A stretch of 64,000 nucleotides of DNA, taken from assembly GCA_032622095.1 (NCBI GenBank), contig CP136062.1, forward strand, positions 132,637,282-132,701,281, given 5' to 3'. The stretch is from Siphonodentalium dalli (taxonomy: Eukaryota; Mollusca; Scaphopoda; Gadilida; Siphonodentaliidae). Below are positions 10,441-22,381 of this stretch, one piece after another. Made by a program: the position numbers and the translations under genes. The notes under the pieces are model-generated. The model did not search any database. It worked only from the letters and a program-made list of their open reading frames with translations, and was not told the origin of the DNA. Each line of letters begins with the position of its first letter. Positions within the stretch are counted from its first letter, which is position 1.

Positions 10441-11245
10441 CTCTGGACTCTATTGGGATTAAGACAACTGGACATTTGTCATGTGACCTCTCAGGCCTTA
10501 AGATCACGTCTTTTATATCTCGCTGTCCAGTTTTTGTTATTGGGATGGTTTCGGGGGCGATATACAACAAAGACTTGTGAGATTATATTTACTCGACTGG
10601 TTGGGCTATTTGATCAGACTGTTTGCATCGTTAATCCGGGAGGGTGATTCCCCACTTCCATCGAAGATGTTATTTAGACTGATTCGACTAATTCAACACT
10701 TGATTCCTCCATATTGTAACACAGATTAGAAATGCTTGTTAAAACTGCTTCCATATTAGTCAGGGCAGAACAATGTGAAAAACGACAAGGGTTGTAAATC
10801 AAAGAGTTTTTGTGCATAAAAAAATTTATCTGTCAGAACAGAATTTCAAATTGGTTGACATTTGTTAAGTTATCATTCTAACGATCTAAAAAATCCAGAT
10901 TTCGAACTTAATCGAGATATTGTTGTTAAAGAACCATATACCAAAAATTAATGGAATTGGTTGACGTATGTTCAAGTTATTGTGCTAATGGCCATAAAAT
11001 TGCTAAAACATTTACAAATTAAAGGCCATATTAAGTCAGAAAAAAAATCGTACACGCCTTATATTTTGGTTGAAATTATATATAGAGTGTTTGGGTTCTT
11101 TGCATCAATAATCCAGGATAGTAATTCCCTCCCAATTCCATCAAAGATGTTATTTAGATTGAATAGACTAATTCAACACTAGAGTGCTCCTCATTTTAAC
11201 ATAGATTAGAAATACTTGCTAAAACTGCTTCCATATTTAACCCTT
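10441..11245 (+). repeat. Tandem repeat family U, about 480 bp unit
   Basis: The segment near 10600-10765 ('gaagatgttatttagactga', 'actaattcaacact', 'aaaactgcttccatatta') recurs near 11080-11245 with about 480 bp offset and clear divergence. Two copies only. Confidence 0.7.
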
Positions 11246-11880
11246 TGAACCCTGGAATGTAAATGTAAAATATACATTACCCTGGGTTGCGGGACAAAAT
11301 TAAGATGTTTCAAATTCAATACCCCTTTACAATGGAATCAAACACATATAATTCATTGTTTATATCAATCAGGATGCACTGAATTAGAAAACACTAATAT
11401 TATCTTATAAATGATCCTACATCCAGTGATTGAGTTTGCTATGGCATGCCCACCAACAGTTATCCCCAGGTTTCCTATGCAAAGGAACAGTATCTTATGC
11501 AGTCATACATGCATGTATGTTTGTGTCAATTACATCAGACATTTTAGGATATACCTAGGATATATCCAGTGCTAAGATATGCCCGATAACAGTTATCCTC
11601 AGATTTCCATATGTAAAGGAACAGTATCTTTATTGATGTCATACATGCATGTATGTTTGCATCAATAACGTCAGATATTTCAGGCAGCATCCGCTGGTCA
11701 GTTTTCCAGTTTTTAATTTAAAATAGGAATATGTATTGTATATAAACGACGATATATGCAGTAGTTATATCCTTGCTATGACATGCCCGATAACAGTTAT
11801 CACAATATTTCCCTATACAAAGTAAGAGTATATTTATTGACGTTATTTGTTTGTGGCAATTACATCAGATGGGTTTAATA
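11246..11880 (+). repeat. Diverged tandem repeat, three units
   Basis: The phrases 'catgccc', 'aacagttatc', 'aaaggaacagtatctt' and 'catacatgcatgtatgttt' recur at about 11450, 11580 and 11780. A TTAA at 11237-11240 followed by CCCTTTGAACCCTGG looks like another TTAA-type end, but no partner was found. Confidence 0.6.
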
Positions 11881-13510
11881 ACACTACTTGAGGAAAGATT
11901 TAAATAGATAAGAAAAGACAGACTATTGCAAGGTCCTCCATAATTGATAGTGTGTCGCAAGCAGCAGAAGGAGTTTTATGGGAGACATATTTCTGTAAGA
12001 ACCCCCAACGCCCACCCTTTCCTAATAATTGTGGTCAGAATGTGCCAGGTGAACCACAGCCTATTACACCATCAAAGTTATCCGAGAGGCACCAATAAGA
12101 TTAATATAATTTGACTTATAGTAAAGGTCCAATGAATTGCCCAAAATGTGACAACCTTGGAATTCTAACAATGATATTTAATTCAACCTATTGTGGGTGC
12201 TATAGTACCAAAAGAGTTGACACTACTTCGAGAAAAATCAATTTCAAAAGATAAGAAAGGAAGACAGACTAATGCAATATCCTCCACTATTGATAGTGTA
12301 TCGCAAGAAGCAGAACCTATAATAGAGGGGTTAATCTATCTGGAACAAGTTTCGCACATTTATACGAGACACATTTCGGTAAGTACCCACCCTTTCATAA
12401 TGTGCCAAGTAAACCACAGGCTAACATCATGAAAGTCATCTCAGAGGAAGTGCATACTAGCAGGGACTAATAAGATTAACATAATTGGACTTGTAGTAAA
12501 GGTCCAATGTATTGCCCAAACTGTGACAACCTTGGAATTCTAACAATGATATTTAAATGATCACACACCATCTGCATTCACACAATTGGCTTCTTAACAT
12601 TTTCCGACTTTCTCCAGGCAATAACTGAAGTTGACCACTTTATAAAAGTGCACATGCTCAGTGTGTGTTGTCCACTTCACAAAAAGCGATGAACCACCTA
12701 CCTCACTTTAAGATGCGTGTTATTGGGAGACTGTGTTGGAATTTGAATAATATATGTTACTTGCAATCGTTATGGTACTTTTGAAAAGTTGTTCAAATTA
12801 TTAATGTTCTATTAAAATGTACTGGTATAAGATTATAAGGAATGACTTGCAGATCGATTGGGGTCATTGATTTTGACCGGAAGAGTAATTAAACAAAGTT
12901 CGTGTGAATCCAATCAGGATTCACACATTTGTTTAATTACTCTGCAAGTCAAAATCCTAAGACCCCGATTGATCTGCAAGTCATTTCTTATTTGAACCTA
13001 TGGTGGGTGCTATAGTACTAAAAGGGTTAATCCTACTTGAGGAATTCAAAAGATAAGAAAAGAAGTAGGACTATGGCAATGTACTTTATAACTGATAGCC
13101 TGTCGCTAAAATTTATAAGAGACACATTTCGGTAACCTTTCCTAATGATTGCGGCCAGAATGTTCCAAGTAAACAACAGGCTTACATCATGAAAGTCATC
13201 CCAGAGGAAGTGTTTACAAGCAGGGACTAATAAGGTTAACACAATTTGACTTGTGGGAAAGGTTCAATGAATTGGCCAAAATGTGCCAACCTTGGAATTC
13301 TAACAATGATATTTAATTGAACCTATTGTGGGTGCTATAGTACTAAAAGAGTTAACACCACTAGAGGAAAGATCGATTTCAAAAGATAAGAAAATAAGAT
13401 GGACTATTACAAAGTTCTCCATAATTGATGGTGTATCGCAAGAAGTGGAACCTATAATAGAGGGGTTAATCTATCTGGAACAAGTTACGCAGATAAGAAA
13501 TGAAGAGTGA
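11870..13510 (+). repeat. Tandem array family G, 325-375 bp unit
   Basis: Four units (the last partial) start near 11870, 12187, 12998 and 13319. Each has 'ttgtgggtgctatagta', 'aaaagataagaaa', 'gatagtgtatcgcaag', 'cctataatagaggggtta' and 'ccttggaattctaacaatga'. An F element (12556-12990) sits exactly between the second and third units. Short frames at 12193-12432 and 13328-13510 follow the unit and share the same start, so they are repeat-derived. Confidence 0.85.
12556..12990 (-). mobile_element. F element, copy 1, with hairpin C
   Basis: The body (12556-12835) matches 36765-37072 and 33008-33298 in inverse orientation ('gatcacacaccatctgcatt', 'aaaagcgatgaacca', 'acttttgaaaagttgttcaa'). It is joined to hairpin C at 12836-12990, whose arms are built on 'aatgacttgcagatcgattg' and 'gcagagtaattaaacaaa'-like sequence. 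Inserted at a unit junction of array G. No target duplication is certain. Non-coding. Confidence 0.8.
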
Positions 13511-14298
13511 CTGTTCCCATTGGACAGTAAATTTATTTCGATGACAAGGATCAAGATAACCCGAGAAAGTATGAATTGGTCGAAACAATCACATAATAAG
13601 ATCGGGACACTGAGATCTCTCAACGGGAGACATTGAGGTCTTAGAATCCAATTCTATATAGAGATTACGCTCAGACATTAAGATGACTTCCTTAAAGACA
13701 TACAGTGTGCTCATTTCAGTCTATCACACTGATAACTGAGTACATCGGCATTTTGTCCACCAAAGGCACATATCATTCAACCAATTTTAAATCATAACAA
13801 AATGTAAACCTAGATTATCATTGGACTTTCTTGGAAAATAATTATCCATCATAAATGATTTTCGTTTTTTAATGGTCTGTGTTACATTGTCTCTCAGACA
13901 GCCTTAAATGGTACTATTATGATCATGATTAAGAACACATAGTTGGCATACACAGAACATTTGTGACACAGAATTTAAGTATCTTATACGTGACAGAAAA
14001 GAGCTACATATTTCCCCCCTTTTTCTCCCAGAATGCATTGCAAGTCGCTGAATTCTAAATACAAGACAATGTTACTATGATCCACCTCAAAACAAGTACA
14101 GAATCCAAACAATCCACGATACTTTAACAATAAAGCATCATATTAAAATGTTCCATCAAATAACTGAAATTATGAATTGTTGAAACAATCACACAATAAG
14201 ATCGGCACACACAGAGGTAGCTCAATGGGAGATGTAGAGTTCTTAGAATCCAATACTTAAATAGAGATTACGATCAGACATTAGGATGACTTCCTTAA
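13511..14298 (+). repeat. Pair of about 140 bp direct repeats with unassigned spacer
   Basis: 13562-13700 and 14166-14296 match imperfectly ('aaacaatcacataataagat', 'gatgacttcctta'). The second copy runs directly into a family B end. The spacer shows no gene. Confidence 0.65.
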
Positions 14299-14400
14299 CC
14301 ATTTCAGGACAGGAGCTGCGCTGGTGCAGAATTAAAGATCATATTCCAGTGCATTCTCTTATATATGGGGGTCTCCCATTGGGAGCCTCACATATATCCA
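14299..14400 (-). mobile_element. TTAA element family B, truncated copy
   Basis: TTAA (14295-14298) followed by CCATTTCAGGACAGGAGCTG, then a degraded hairpin H half ('ccagtgcattctcttatata'). The other end is missing. Confidence 0.65.
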
Positions 14401-14734
14401 GCTGTAAGTTTGATTTTTCAGACAACATGACAGCCTTTAATACCTAGGATACTAAACACTGATCCACTGCCAAGGAAAATGATATGGATTCAAGATGGCA
14501 TCCGAGTCTGCCTTTCAAAAGTAAAGAAATTGTCACATTTTCAGGATGTAAAACAAAGGATGAAGACATGTGAAGTGAAAGAAATTATTTAGCAGTTTTC
14601 AACTTTCCCCATAAATGCTCTTTATTATCACCATATAAGGATAAATTTATTATTATGTACAAGCTTCAGAAAATGAAAGTTTCACTGTAGCTCTGCATGG
14701 AGAGGGGGTAATGTCATACATCATAGTCAAATTG
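14401..14734 (+). repeat. Family Q unit 1 and unassigned sequence
   Basis: 'attcaagatggcatccgagt' near 14500 is the most degenerate of the family Q copies (others near 15540, 16170 and 16650). The rest is unassigned. Confidence 0.5.
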
Positions 14735-15390
14735 AGTCAATGACCAGAGGTCAACCTGAAGAGCCATATCAAGATCAATTGGATAAAAAAATGTTGGCTG
14801 TTTGCCAAAGTATATCGTATTGCAAAGAGTAAAATCCAAGATGGCGGCCGGCAGCCACACTTTTGATCGAATACATGTATAGTTAAAATTTGATAGCTCT
14901 CATCTAATTTGATCGCTACCATCTAAAAGTGATCCAGAATATGCCTGTAAATTTTCAAACCATTTCTCTAATAAATATTGGCTGCAGGGTGTGCCGAGCG
15001 ATTCAAATGTGAAATACATCATGTTTTTTAAAGAAATTTGAAACATTTGATGGTTCCCATCTAGTGGTCACCATCACCCATAAGTTTGGTGAAGATTGGA
15101 TGAGGCATGTGGCATGTGGGGTGCACCAAAAGATTTAGTCATGCAAAGAGTAAAATCAAAGATGGCTGCCGGCGGCTATGTTTTCCATCGAAAATCGTTC
15201 AAATTTGATAGCTCCCAACTAGAGGTGATCCTAAACATGCATGTAAATTTTCAAAACAATTCTCCAATAAATGCAAATTTGAAATCCAGGATGGCTGCTG
15301 GTGGCCATGTTTTTTAACGAATTTCAGAAAAAAATCGCTGGCTCGCATCTTGGGGTCACCCAGAAGATCCATATGATGTATAGTGAGATC
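14735..15390 (+). repeat. 'ccaagatggc' tandem array family K, second block
   Basis: At least four units with 'aaaatccaagatggcggccg'-like starts, 'gatagctcccatcta' and 'gtgatcc'. Units vary between 120 and 250 bp. Frames at 15096-15317 and 15199-15429 read through the repeats and are not genes. Confidence 0.75.
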
Positions 15391-16930
15391 TATTTTTTTT
15401 TTCAAAAAAGTTTTTCTGAAGCATACCATTATTTTTACATAATTTATGCACCTTTATGAGGTTTAATTTGAAGGCTTGAACAATAGTGGACCTTCAAGAT
15501 GAGGGATGCTAATGATTGATTCAGCACATGATAAGGATTCAACATGACATCTGAGCCTGCCTATTTCAAGGTAAAGATATTGCAACATGAACTTCTTTGT
15601 AAATGTTCAGTGTTAAAGTGTCCAGCAAGTGTCCTTTTATAAAGAGGTACTGTGTAATAAATCCGGCAATTTATGGCACAATCTCCTATTATACTCAACA
15701 GAATATATGCAGCAAATGAATGAATTTGAGCCATAATGTAGAGTCCCCCTTTAATAAATGGCAGTATTACAACATTATACAAGGCTTTACAAAGATGCAA
15801 AGTAAACCTTGATATTGTCACATGCTAGGGATGAAAATAAGCCAAAAACTATATGAAATACTTATATATGGATTATCAGTTCTAAGACGTTTGGAAGTGT
15901 AAGAAATTATTTAGCAGTTTTCAATATTCCCCAAAATGCTTACTCAATTTAACAACAAAATGTTCTGTAGTAGATTTAGAAAAAAACTCTTTTATAAATT
16001 AACTGATAATCTCTATATTTTCATTAAATTTTCAAAGTCATATAACAGTCTGTATATGCACTTCTTGCAAATAAAAACAAACAATTATTAGATTTTATCG
16101 GATGCCTGGACGTTATGAGCACCTTTAACATCTAGGAAGCTAATGATTGATTCAGCACAGGATAGGGATTCAACATGGTATCCGAGACTGCCTATTTTGA
16201 GGTAAAGATATGACAATATGAACATCTTTGTTTCAATGTCCAGCAGGTATCCTTTAATAAATGGCAGTATTACAACATTATGCCAGGCTTTACCAAGACC
16301 CAAAGTTTATCGATATTGTCACAATCAGAGGCTGAAAATAGGTCAATAAATATATGAAATACTTATATATGGACTTTCATTTCTAAGTTATTTAGCAGTT
16401 TTCAATTTTCTGCAAAACACTTAATAAATTTAACAACAAAATGTTCTGTAAAAGATTTAGAAAAAAACTTAAGTGATAATCTCTATTTTTTTTCAATAAG
16501 TTTTTCAAAGTCATACAATGGTCTGTATATACTCCCCTTGTAAACAAAAGCGAACAATTACTAGATTTTATCGGATGCCTGGATGTTGTGAGCACCTTTA
16601 ACATTTAGGACGCTAATGATTGATTCAGCACAGGATAGGGATTCAAGATGGCATCCGAGACTGCCTATTTCGAAGGTAAAGAAATCGCAACATAAACAAG
16701 AGCACATCTTTCTTAATGCTCCGTGTTACATTGTCCCACAGGCGTCCTTAAATGGTCGTATTGATCACGATTCAGAACATATGCAGTTGGCCAAACCAAA
16801 CGGATGTTACTCTCAACATTTTAATCTCTGAAGACGTTCTTATGAATGTGTTAAAATGTTACTGTTTGTTTTCACAGTCAGCTATAAAAAATAGTGTCTT
16901 TCTAGGACGCTCAGAAACAAAGGCCCCTGA
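15391..16930 (+). repeat. Family Q tandem repeats, units 2-4
   Basis: Each unit has 'gctaatgattgattcagcac', 'gggattcaacatgg', 'gcctatttc' and 'taaatggcagtattacaaca' or a close variant. Starts lie near 15507, 16138 and 16612. Units 2 and 3 also share 'gaaatacttatatatgga' and 'aacaacaaaatgttctgta'. Divergence is moderate. No coding signal. Confidence 0.7.
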
Positions 16931-17659
16931 TTAAAGTGATTAGTGAGAGCTTGTCAAAGTGAAATCTTGTCGCTGTGTCAACAAGTTCTTGGAGAGTTTT
17001 TGGTTAATCTCGAAAATCTAACATCGCAGTGTTATTTGGTTGGAAGAGATTACTGGCACAGCTCTCTGTCGGTTGGATTATGAATTCATGGCCCGGATTA
17101 ACCCATTCAGAATCTGTAGACAGTGGAAGGGGCAGGGTGACATGCAACTTATTCTCTACTGATGGTCTTCAAGTTCATGATTAGGCCACAATATTAAATA
17201 ATTTGCTAGATTTTCCTCCAACTTTTTTTAAAATGATGCAGGCAGGTGAATTTAATTTTTTAATTTTGCAATACAAAATAATCATGGAAATTTCTGGAAA
17301 TAGAAGCAGTATTCTACTTTATTACATTATCCTACCCTTATTCCATTCAATAAACCCATTCTATAAATTGTGATATGAAACGTTCGTTGCATAACAGGAA
17401 ATAATGCCAGGTGACCTTTGACTTCTGGTTTGTCGTCAGTTTATATTCCACACGCTACGTCTCAAAATACTATGGCATCCAATATTTTTACAACAAACTC
17501 TAATGAATGAAGAGTTTGAAAAGTTATTTCATTAAATTTACGCCATTAAATACGTCAAAGAGTCTTTATTTATCTGGGACTATTTCATAGAAGCCGATGT
17601 TTATAGTTTCTCGTCCCATTTGTTGATTTAAGTATGTTTTATTGAGATTTTGGATCATG
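16931..17659. other. Unassigned stretch with one shared segment and a DR1-like site
   Basis: 16993-17065 ('tggttggaagagattactgg' and neighbours) recurs at 18193-18263 as a direct repeat. The sequence TGACCTTTGACTT at 17412-17424 reads, on the minus strand, as AAGTCA-A-AGGTCA. This is a nuclear-receptor DR1-like pair of half-sites. Chance occurrence is not excluded. Confidence 0.35.
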
Positions 17660-17806
17660 TAATAAATAGAATCTATAACTCATCCCCAGTTTATAGCAGA
17701 ATTTACAAAACTCGCCAATGGCTCGGACCAGACTTAATTTACTGGACTTGTTTTGTAAATTCCGCTATAAACTGGGGACTAGTAGATCCTCTATTTATAT
17801 CATACA
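17660..17806. repeat. Foldback hairpin
   Basis: 'ccccagtttatagcagaatt' followed by 'tacaaaac' (17683-17710) pairs with the complement at 17750-17777, with one or two mismatches. Weaker pairing extends outward to about 17660 and 17806. The loop is about 40 bases. Single copy in the window. Confidence 0.75.
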
Positions 17807-18360
17807 ATATGTTTTGATGCTGCTCAAATGTGTGTGAATAATAAATGATTGCATTCCAATTCAACAATTTAAGGAATGAGAATTTTTTTTTACACCAAAT
17901 GATCAGAATTAACAAACAGAGGGGACCAAACTGTGTTTGGGAGAGGATGAGAATCTAAAATTTATGTATAATATCATGAACTTTGACCTAGTATTTGTTA
18001 CTTTTGTCAACTTCATGAAGTGAATTAAGGTTAATAAACATAAACAGAATTTATCTGTCCTGGGAAAACTTACCCAAGAAACAAAAACAAAAATTTTGAA
18101 TCTCAAATTGAGTCTACAGGTTTGAGGATTACCCTGAACATAAAAGAGCATATTCCTGATATAGTAAAGAGCGTACATATCACTTGAAACCTGGAAGAGT
18201 TTTAGGTTAATCTCTAAAATCTTATAACGCAATGTGATTTGGTTGGAAGAGATTACTTGCACAGAAACTGGCACAGAATACTAAAATAAAAAATCAGAAT
18301 AAAAAATAATAAAATAACAAAAAGCAAAGCTAGAGAATAAAACACACCTAAAACACCAAA
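17807..18360. other. Unassigned AT-rich stretch
   Basis: Holds the second copy of the 70 bp direct repeat (18193-18263) and an A/T-rich tail at 18285-18330. The 121-codon minus-strand frame at 17909-18274 has no recognisable domain and overlaps that repeat, so I do not call it. Confidence 0.35.
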
Positions 18361-19250
18361 AGCTTAATTAAATATCAAGAAGAGAAAATTGGCTAGACAG
18401 ACGGACGATGGACAGATGGAGGTCTCCACTATATACTCTGAATTCCTTAGGAGGGTTGGGGGGGAATAATTAATATCAGGAAGAGAAAATTGGCTGGTCT
18501 CTGCAATTATGAATTTGGGGGCGTGACCCAGGAGGATTTGAAAGGGCTGGCGGTCCTCTTCTACAACATACTTTGTATGGTTGTAATGCTGCTGAAGAGC
18601 GTTTGTGTTAAGTTTGTACAGTATGTATATTTGTGTATGGTCGAGACCAGTTTATGCCTATTGTGTATGGGGTGTGCCCCGCCTCAACAGGAAGCAAATC
18701 CCCCCCACAGTATGGATATCAGCTAGCTGTTTATGACTTAATTTATTTTTCTTTGTGTGTAATGTGTTTATATATATCAATTTGAATAAATGTTTGACCT
18801 AGTGGCCAAGTTAATGATGTCTGTCTGTCTGTCGAATTCTAGGCTTATACAATGGTCTCAATGTCAAGGATAGGGTTGCCATGCCATCCGGTTGACTTAA
18901 GGTCGGTCTGTCTCTTGTTATATATCCCAGAGAGTTTGTTGGTCTCCACTCTCCCACCTCCACCAAAACAAGGCTATCACTACCACTATGCCAACGGTCA
19001 ATCAAATTCAATAGTCTACAACTGAATTACAAGCTAATAAAGTTTGGATGAACAGATGGAGCCCGAATGTATGCCCCAAACCACAGTGCCAAATTGAAAC
19101 AATGGCAGTACGGGCCCAAAGTTGAATATATATGAGATATATGCCCAGTCGGACAAATGGACAAACAGACAAGTGAATCCATTATAACTCCCATTTCTTT
19201 GAATAGTAGGGGTATAATGAGGAATCACCTTGAAATGTTTAATCTAGGGT
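18361..19250. repeat. Degenerate repeat region with short direct repeats
   Basis: 'atatcaagaagagaaaattg' near 18372 recurs as 'atatcaggaagagaaaattg' near 18474. GACA/GTCT-type microsatellites lie near 18395 and 18818. 19030-19210 is in the style of the 'gataactcc...ggggtataat' repeats seen near 27,000-27,370. No gene recognised, and 18500-19010 remains unclassified. Confidence 0.4.
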
Positions 19251-19714
19251 TATCTCGCAATAAAACTCAAACATATTCATTATTCAGATAAACTCATCAA
19301 AGCAAACAACAAAAGGAATTTGCTATGTGGCTTTAAATCCCTTTGAAGTTCAATCACCTATAAGGTAGCACAATGTCAAAATGGAAAGAGTGAGAAATAT
19401 AAACAAACCCATATCACAAGCTAGTAGGAATGTTTTCAAATATAGAGGTAATCTATTACAAACATAAATCCTCCGCCCTTCACACAAAAGACTCAAATGT
19501 TACCTGCCAACATTGCTTTTCACTGTGCGAAGATCATGCATTTTTCCCAAGATTTTATGACTATTCTGGGCCATGATTACAATAAATGCTTGAAAATGTC
19601 ACAAAGATTACGTTTCATTTTAAGTGAATAGACACTTTCTTGGTTTTATATGGTTATGGAGCTTTTCCTATGATACCACTCAAAGCGCTGTATGCAGATC
19701 ACTGGAAGGAATTA
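19251..19714. other. Unassigned stretch
   Basis: No gene, repeat pair or hairpin recognised. Confidence 0.4.
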
Positions 19715-19718
19715 TTAA

Positions 19719-19927
19719 CCCTTTCAGTGCCAAGTCCGATTTTTTTATCAACCCATATTTCCTTGATCATTTTACAAATTTATTGATTATAAAATAATGT
19801 GATACACTAATGGAAAGAGCTCTAAGAACTCTTTCCATCAATGTATCACATTATTATAATCAATACATTTGAAAAATGATCAAGGAAATATGGGTTGATA
19901 CAAAAATCGGACTTGGCACTGAAAGGG
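19719..19927. mobile_element. TTAA element family M, copy 2 (full palindrome)
   Basis: Flanked by TTAA (19715-19718 and 19928-19931). The two arms are near-complete complements from CCCTTTCAGTGCCAAGTCCG inward to 'gaaagagctctaagaactct' at the centre. One arm carries small indels. It would fold into an about 95 bp hairpin. Copy 1 (9124-9434) shares the ends but not the full palindrome. Confidence 0.9.
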
Positions 19928-19964
19928 TTAAGAACGAGTTAAAGCCAGTAGCAGGAATACTTAA

Positions 19965-20293
19965 CCCTTCCATGACTGGAGCTTCCTGAAATTTTGCGAA
20001 AAAACCCCTGTGCCAATGCATTCACTTATATACGACAGTCTCCCATAGGGAGCCTACATATATATATATAAAGAGAATACATTGGACTAACAATATATAT
20101 AATACCTTGACTTTGTAATCCAGTGTATATATAAGAGAACGCACTAACTATTTCTTAATAACTCCTTATTGTGGTCCAAACACAGCACTTTGAGTGATGT
20201 CACAGGAAAAGTTACATAACCAAACCATATAAAGGCACAGGGAATTTAATGCTGCACATGCGCAGCTCCCGTCATGAACCTCATGAAAGGGTA
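19965..20293 (+). mobile_element. TTAA element family B, full copy
   Basis: TTAA (19961-19964) then CCCTTCCATGACTGGAGCTT. The right end has 'cagctcccgtcatgaa' and 'tgaaaggg' but a degraded TTAA. The inside holds a mutated H hairpin ('ccaatgcattcacttatata') with an expanded TA run near 20062-20080, and a half of a second one. Non-coding. Confidence 0.75.
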
Positions 20294-20434
20294 AAAGTGG
20301 CAAATAATCTTCAAGCCACAAATTGTGGATTAAATAAAACCTCCGATAGATTTTTTGTATGGAATAAAAATTATCGTCACAGAAAGAGATGGTCTGATTT
20401 ATTGGGGTTTATCAATGTTTCAGCAGCTAAACTA

Positions 20435-20647
20435 CAGTAATGCCCTAAATAATCGACTCCTTAACCACAGCAGAATTATGGGTAACTTTTCAGGATTTAG
20501 TTGGAAATATGGCTTGTTGCCATTCATTGGAAAGCTCTCCCCGAGAGCTTTCCGATGAATGGCAACAAGCCATATTTCCGACTAAATCCTGAAAAATGAC
20601 CCATAATTCTGTTGTGGTTAAGGAGTCGATTATTTAGGGCATTACTG
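20435..20647. mobile_element. Tc1/mariner-like palindromic MITE family I, copy 3
   Basis: Palindrome with CAGTAATGCCCTAAATAATC ends and TA on both sides (20433-20434 and 20648-20649). Centre 'gaaagctctccccgagagct' near 20530. Open frames on both strands here are palindrome shadows. Confidence 0.9.
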
Positions 20648-20689
20648 TATATCATGATGTCAATTATAAGGTGCAGGAAAGACTGAATA

Positions 20690-20880
20690 GATCGAGGGCT
20701 ATATTTAACCAGGAAATCACTCCACTGCATGTAAAAACCACCGACCACAAAAAGCAACTGACAAACTTGCCCAGATAAACTTGCCCAGATAAACTTGACG
20801 TGGATAACAAATCTACAATTATTGGGATTAGAACCAGATTTGAATGGCTGGGCAAACCACTAAGTCCTACCATCCAAGGT
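20690..20880 (+). repeat. Repeat family P, copy 1
   Basis: Shares 'aatcactccactgcatgta', 'accaccgacc', 'caactgacaaa' and 'ggatcacaaatct'-like phrases with 35060-35215 and 42755-42905. Here a 17-19 bp phrase, 'acttgcccagataa', is duplicated in tandem. In copies 1 and 2 a TTTATTRGGGTTTAT phrase lies upstream. Nature unknown. Confidence 0.6.
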
Positions 20881-22373
20881 AGTTGAATACAAACTTTAAG
20901 CACTTAAGTACACCAGTACCCTAAACCATGAAATAACAACCAAATCAGCGCAATTAATCTAGAGCTACTGATATTCTGCTATTGAAGAGTTAACAATGCC
21001 TATTTCTAATCAACAGTCATAAGCAAACAGGTTCACCTGATAGAGATTTCTATCCACTAATTAGCCGTTGTTTTTTTCTCAAGGAATACCAACATGACAC
21101 TACCTCAACTGGTGGTAATTAACTACAGTGACGTGTGCATACCCCTCAATCAGAAATAGTGGAAAAATAAATAATTAAAATACCTTATTGTTCGCAGTAA
21201 TGAGCAGCACACTGTCATCTAGCTATTATTTGTGTCGGTGTAATTTCTTATCGGCAATGAAGATCCAAACCATAGGCAAATAATCTGCATACAATCTAAA
21301 AACATTTAATCAAATGGGTCAGATCCGGTAGAACTTCATACAATGATCTGGTGCATAAATTAACTAATCTATTTCTCACAGCTGTTAATACCTGTCTTTC
21401 TCCCTTACCACCATGAACGTGAAAAACTTGCTAATATATTTAACTACCCAGTCGGAATTTATTATTTGACAAGAGTTTGCTTTGACAGGGTGCAGAAAAA
21501 CTCTTTGAAGTTTAAACCAGGAAATTATCAGACCCAGATAGCTAGAGATTTTAGTTAATGGTTTTTTCTTGGCAGTGACAAGATTAGCTGATTATCAGTC
21601 TTCTTGGCCCACTCAGCAGTTGGACTTAGTCTTTCAATTAAGTGTTTGGTTAATTTGGAGAAGCAGGCAATTTAAAATAGAAGTTTCTTCTCAATTAACA
21701 CTGCCCCTTATCAGATGACACTGACTCTAACTTTGACTTGTTCTCAGCAGGGAGTGGTCACAGGAGTGAGTGTCATTCCCGACTCATCAGTCAACTCTCC
21801 GACACTTGATCAGACAGCAAAGGGGGGGGGGGGTCATTTATCACAACTCATACTGGAAAATTTGCTAGAAATTGAGTTGAGTATGTGGTTTTTAGACTTC
21901 GCTCATATTTTAGACCCTTAATCCCCTTGCCCATACAGAAGGAGTTTGCTTGAAATTTACTGGAATTTAACATGAATATAACATGAACTTCTTATGCACA
22001 GTCTATAAATTAACATTAAATCCACAATGAAAAATAGTGGCTATTTTTCAATGAGATTGTCACCTTGAAACGTCATTACAGATCTATCGTCATCCAAACA
22101 GCACAATGCACTTCCTCCAAAGTCCAAAATTGATGTTACCATTACATTATAGGCAGTTGCATATACATATTTGAATGTAGAAGGCACATGTATAGTACGA
22201 GGTGTTCACTGCTCCATTGTGAACAACTTTTGAATTCTTATTAAAAAAAAGGCCACGTTTTTATTGGATTGATACATTGAGGACTAAGTTTACAGATGAT
22301 GTACTAACATTATTTGAGAATAACAATCTACACTAAAAGTGGAAATGCTCAATGGACTTGGAAGCTTGGAAGT
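20881..22373. other. Repeat-poor stretch, no gene recognised
   Basis: Little of this recurs in the window. It has several TAAT cores (for example near 20960, 21115, 21555 and 21640), a G12 run at 21822-21833, and a small perfect stem TGAAAAATAG/CTATTTTTCA near 22029-22051. Regulatory DNA is possible but unproven. Confidence 0.35.
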
Positions 22374-22381
22374 CTTGGAAG

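Noticed and set aside
17909-18274. 121-codon minus-strand frame
   Set aside because: No known domain, and it overlaps a direct repeat shared with 16993-17065.
18775-18795. 'gaataaatg' as a polyadenylation signal
   Set aside because: AATAAA is frequent by chance in AT-rich DNA, and no gene is visible upstream.
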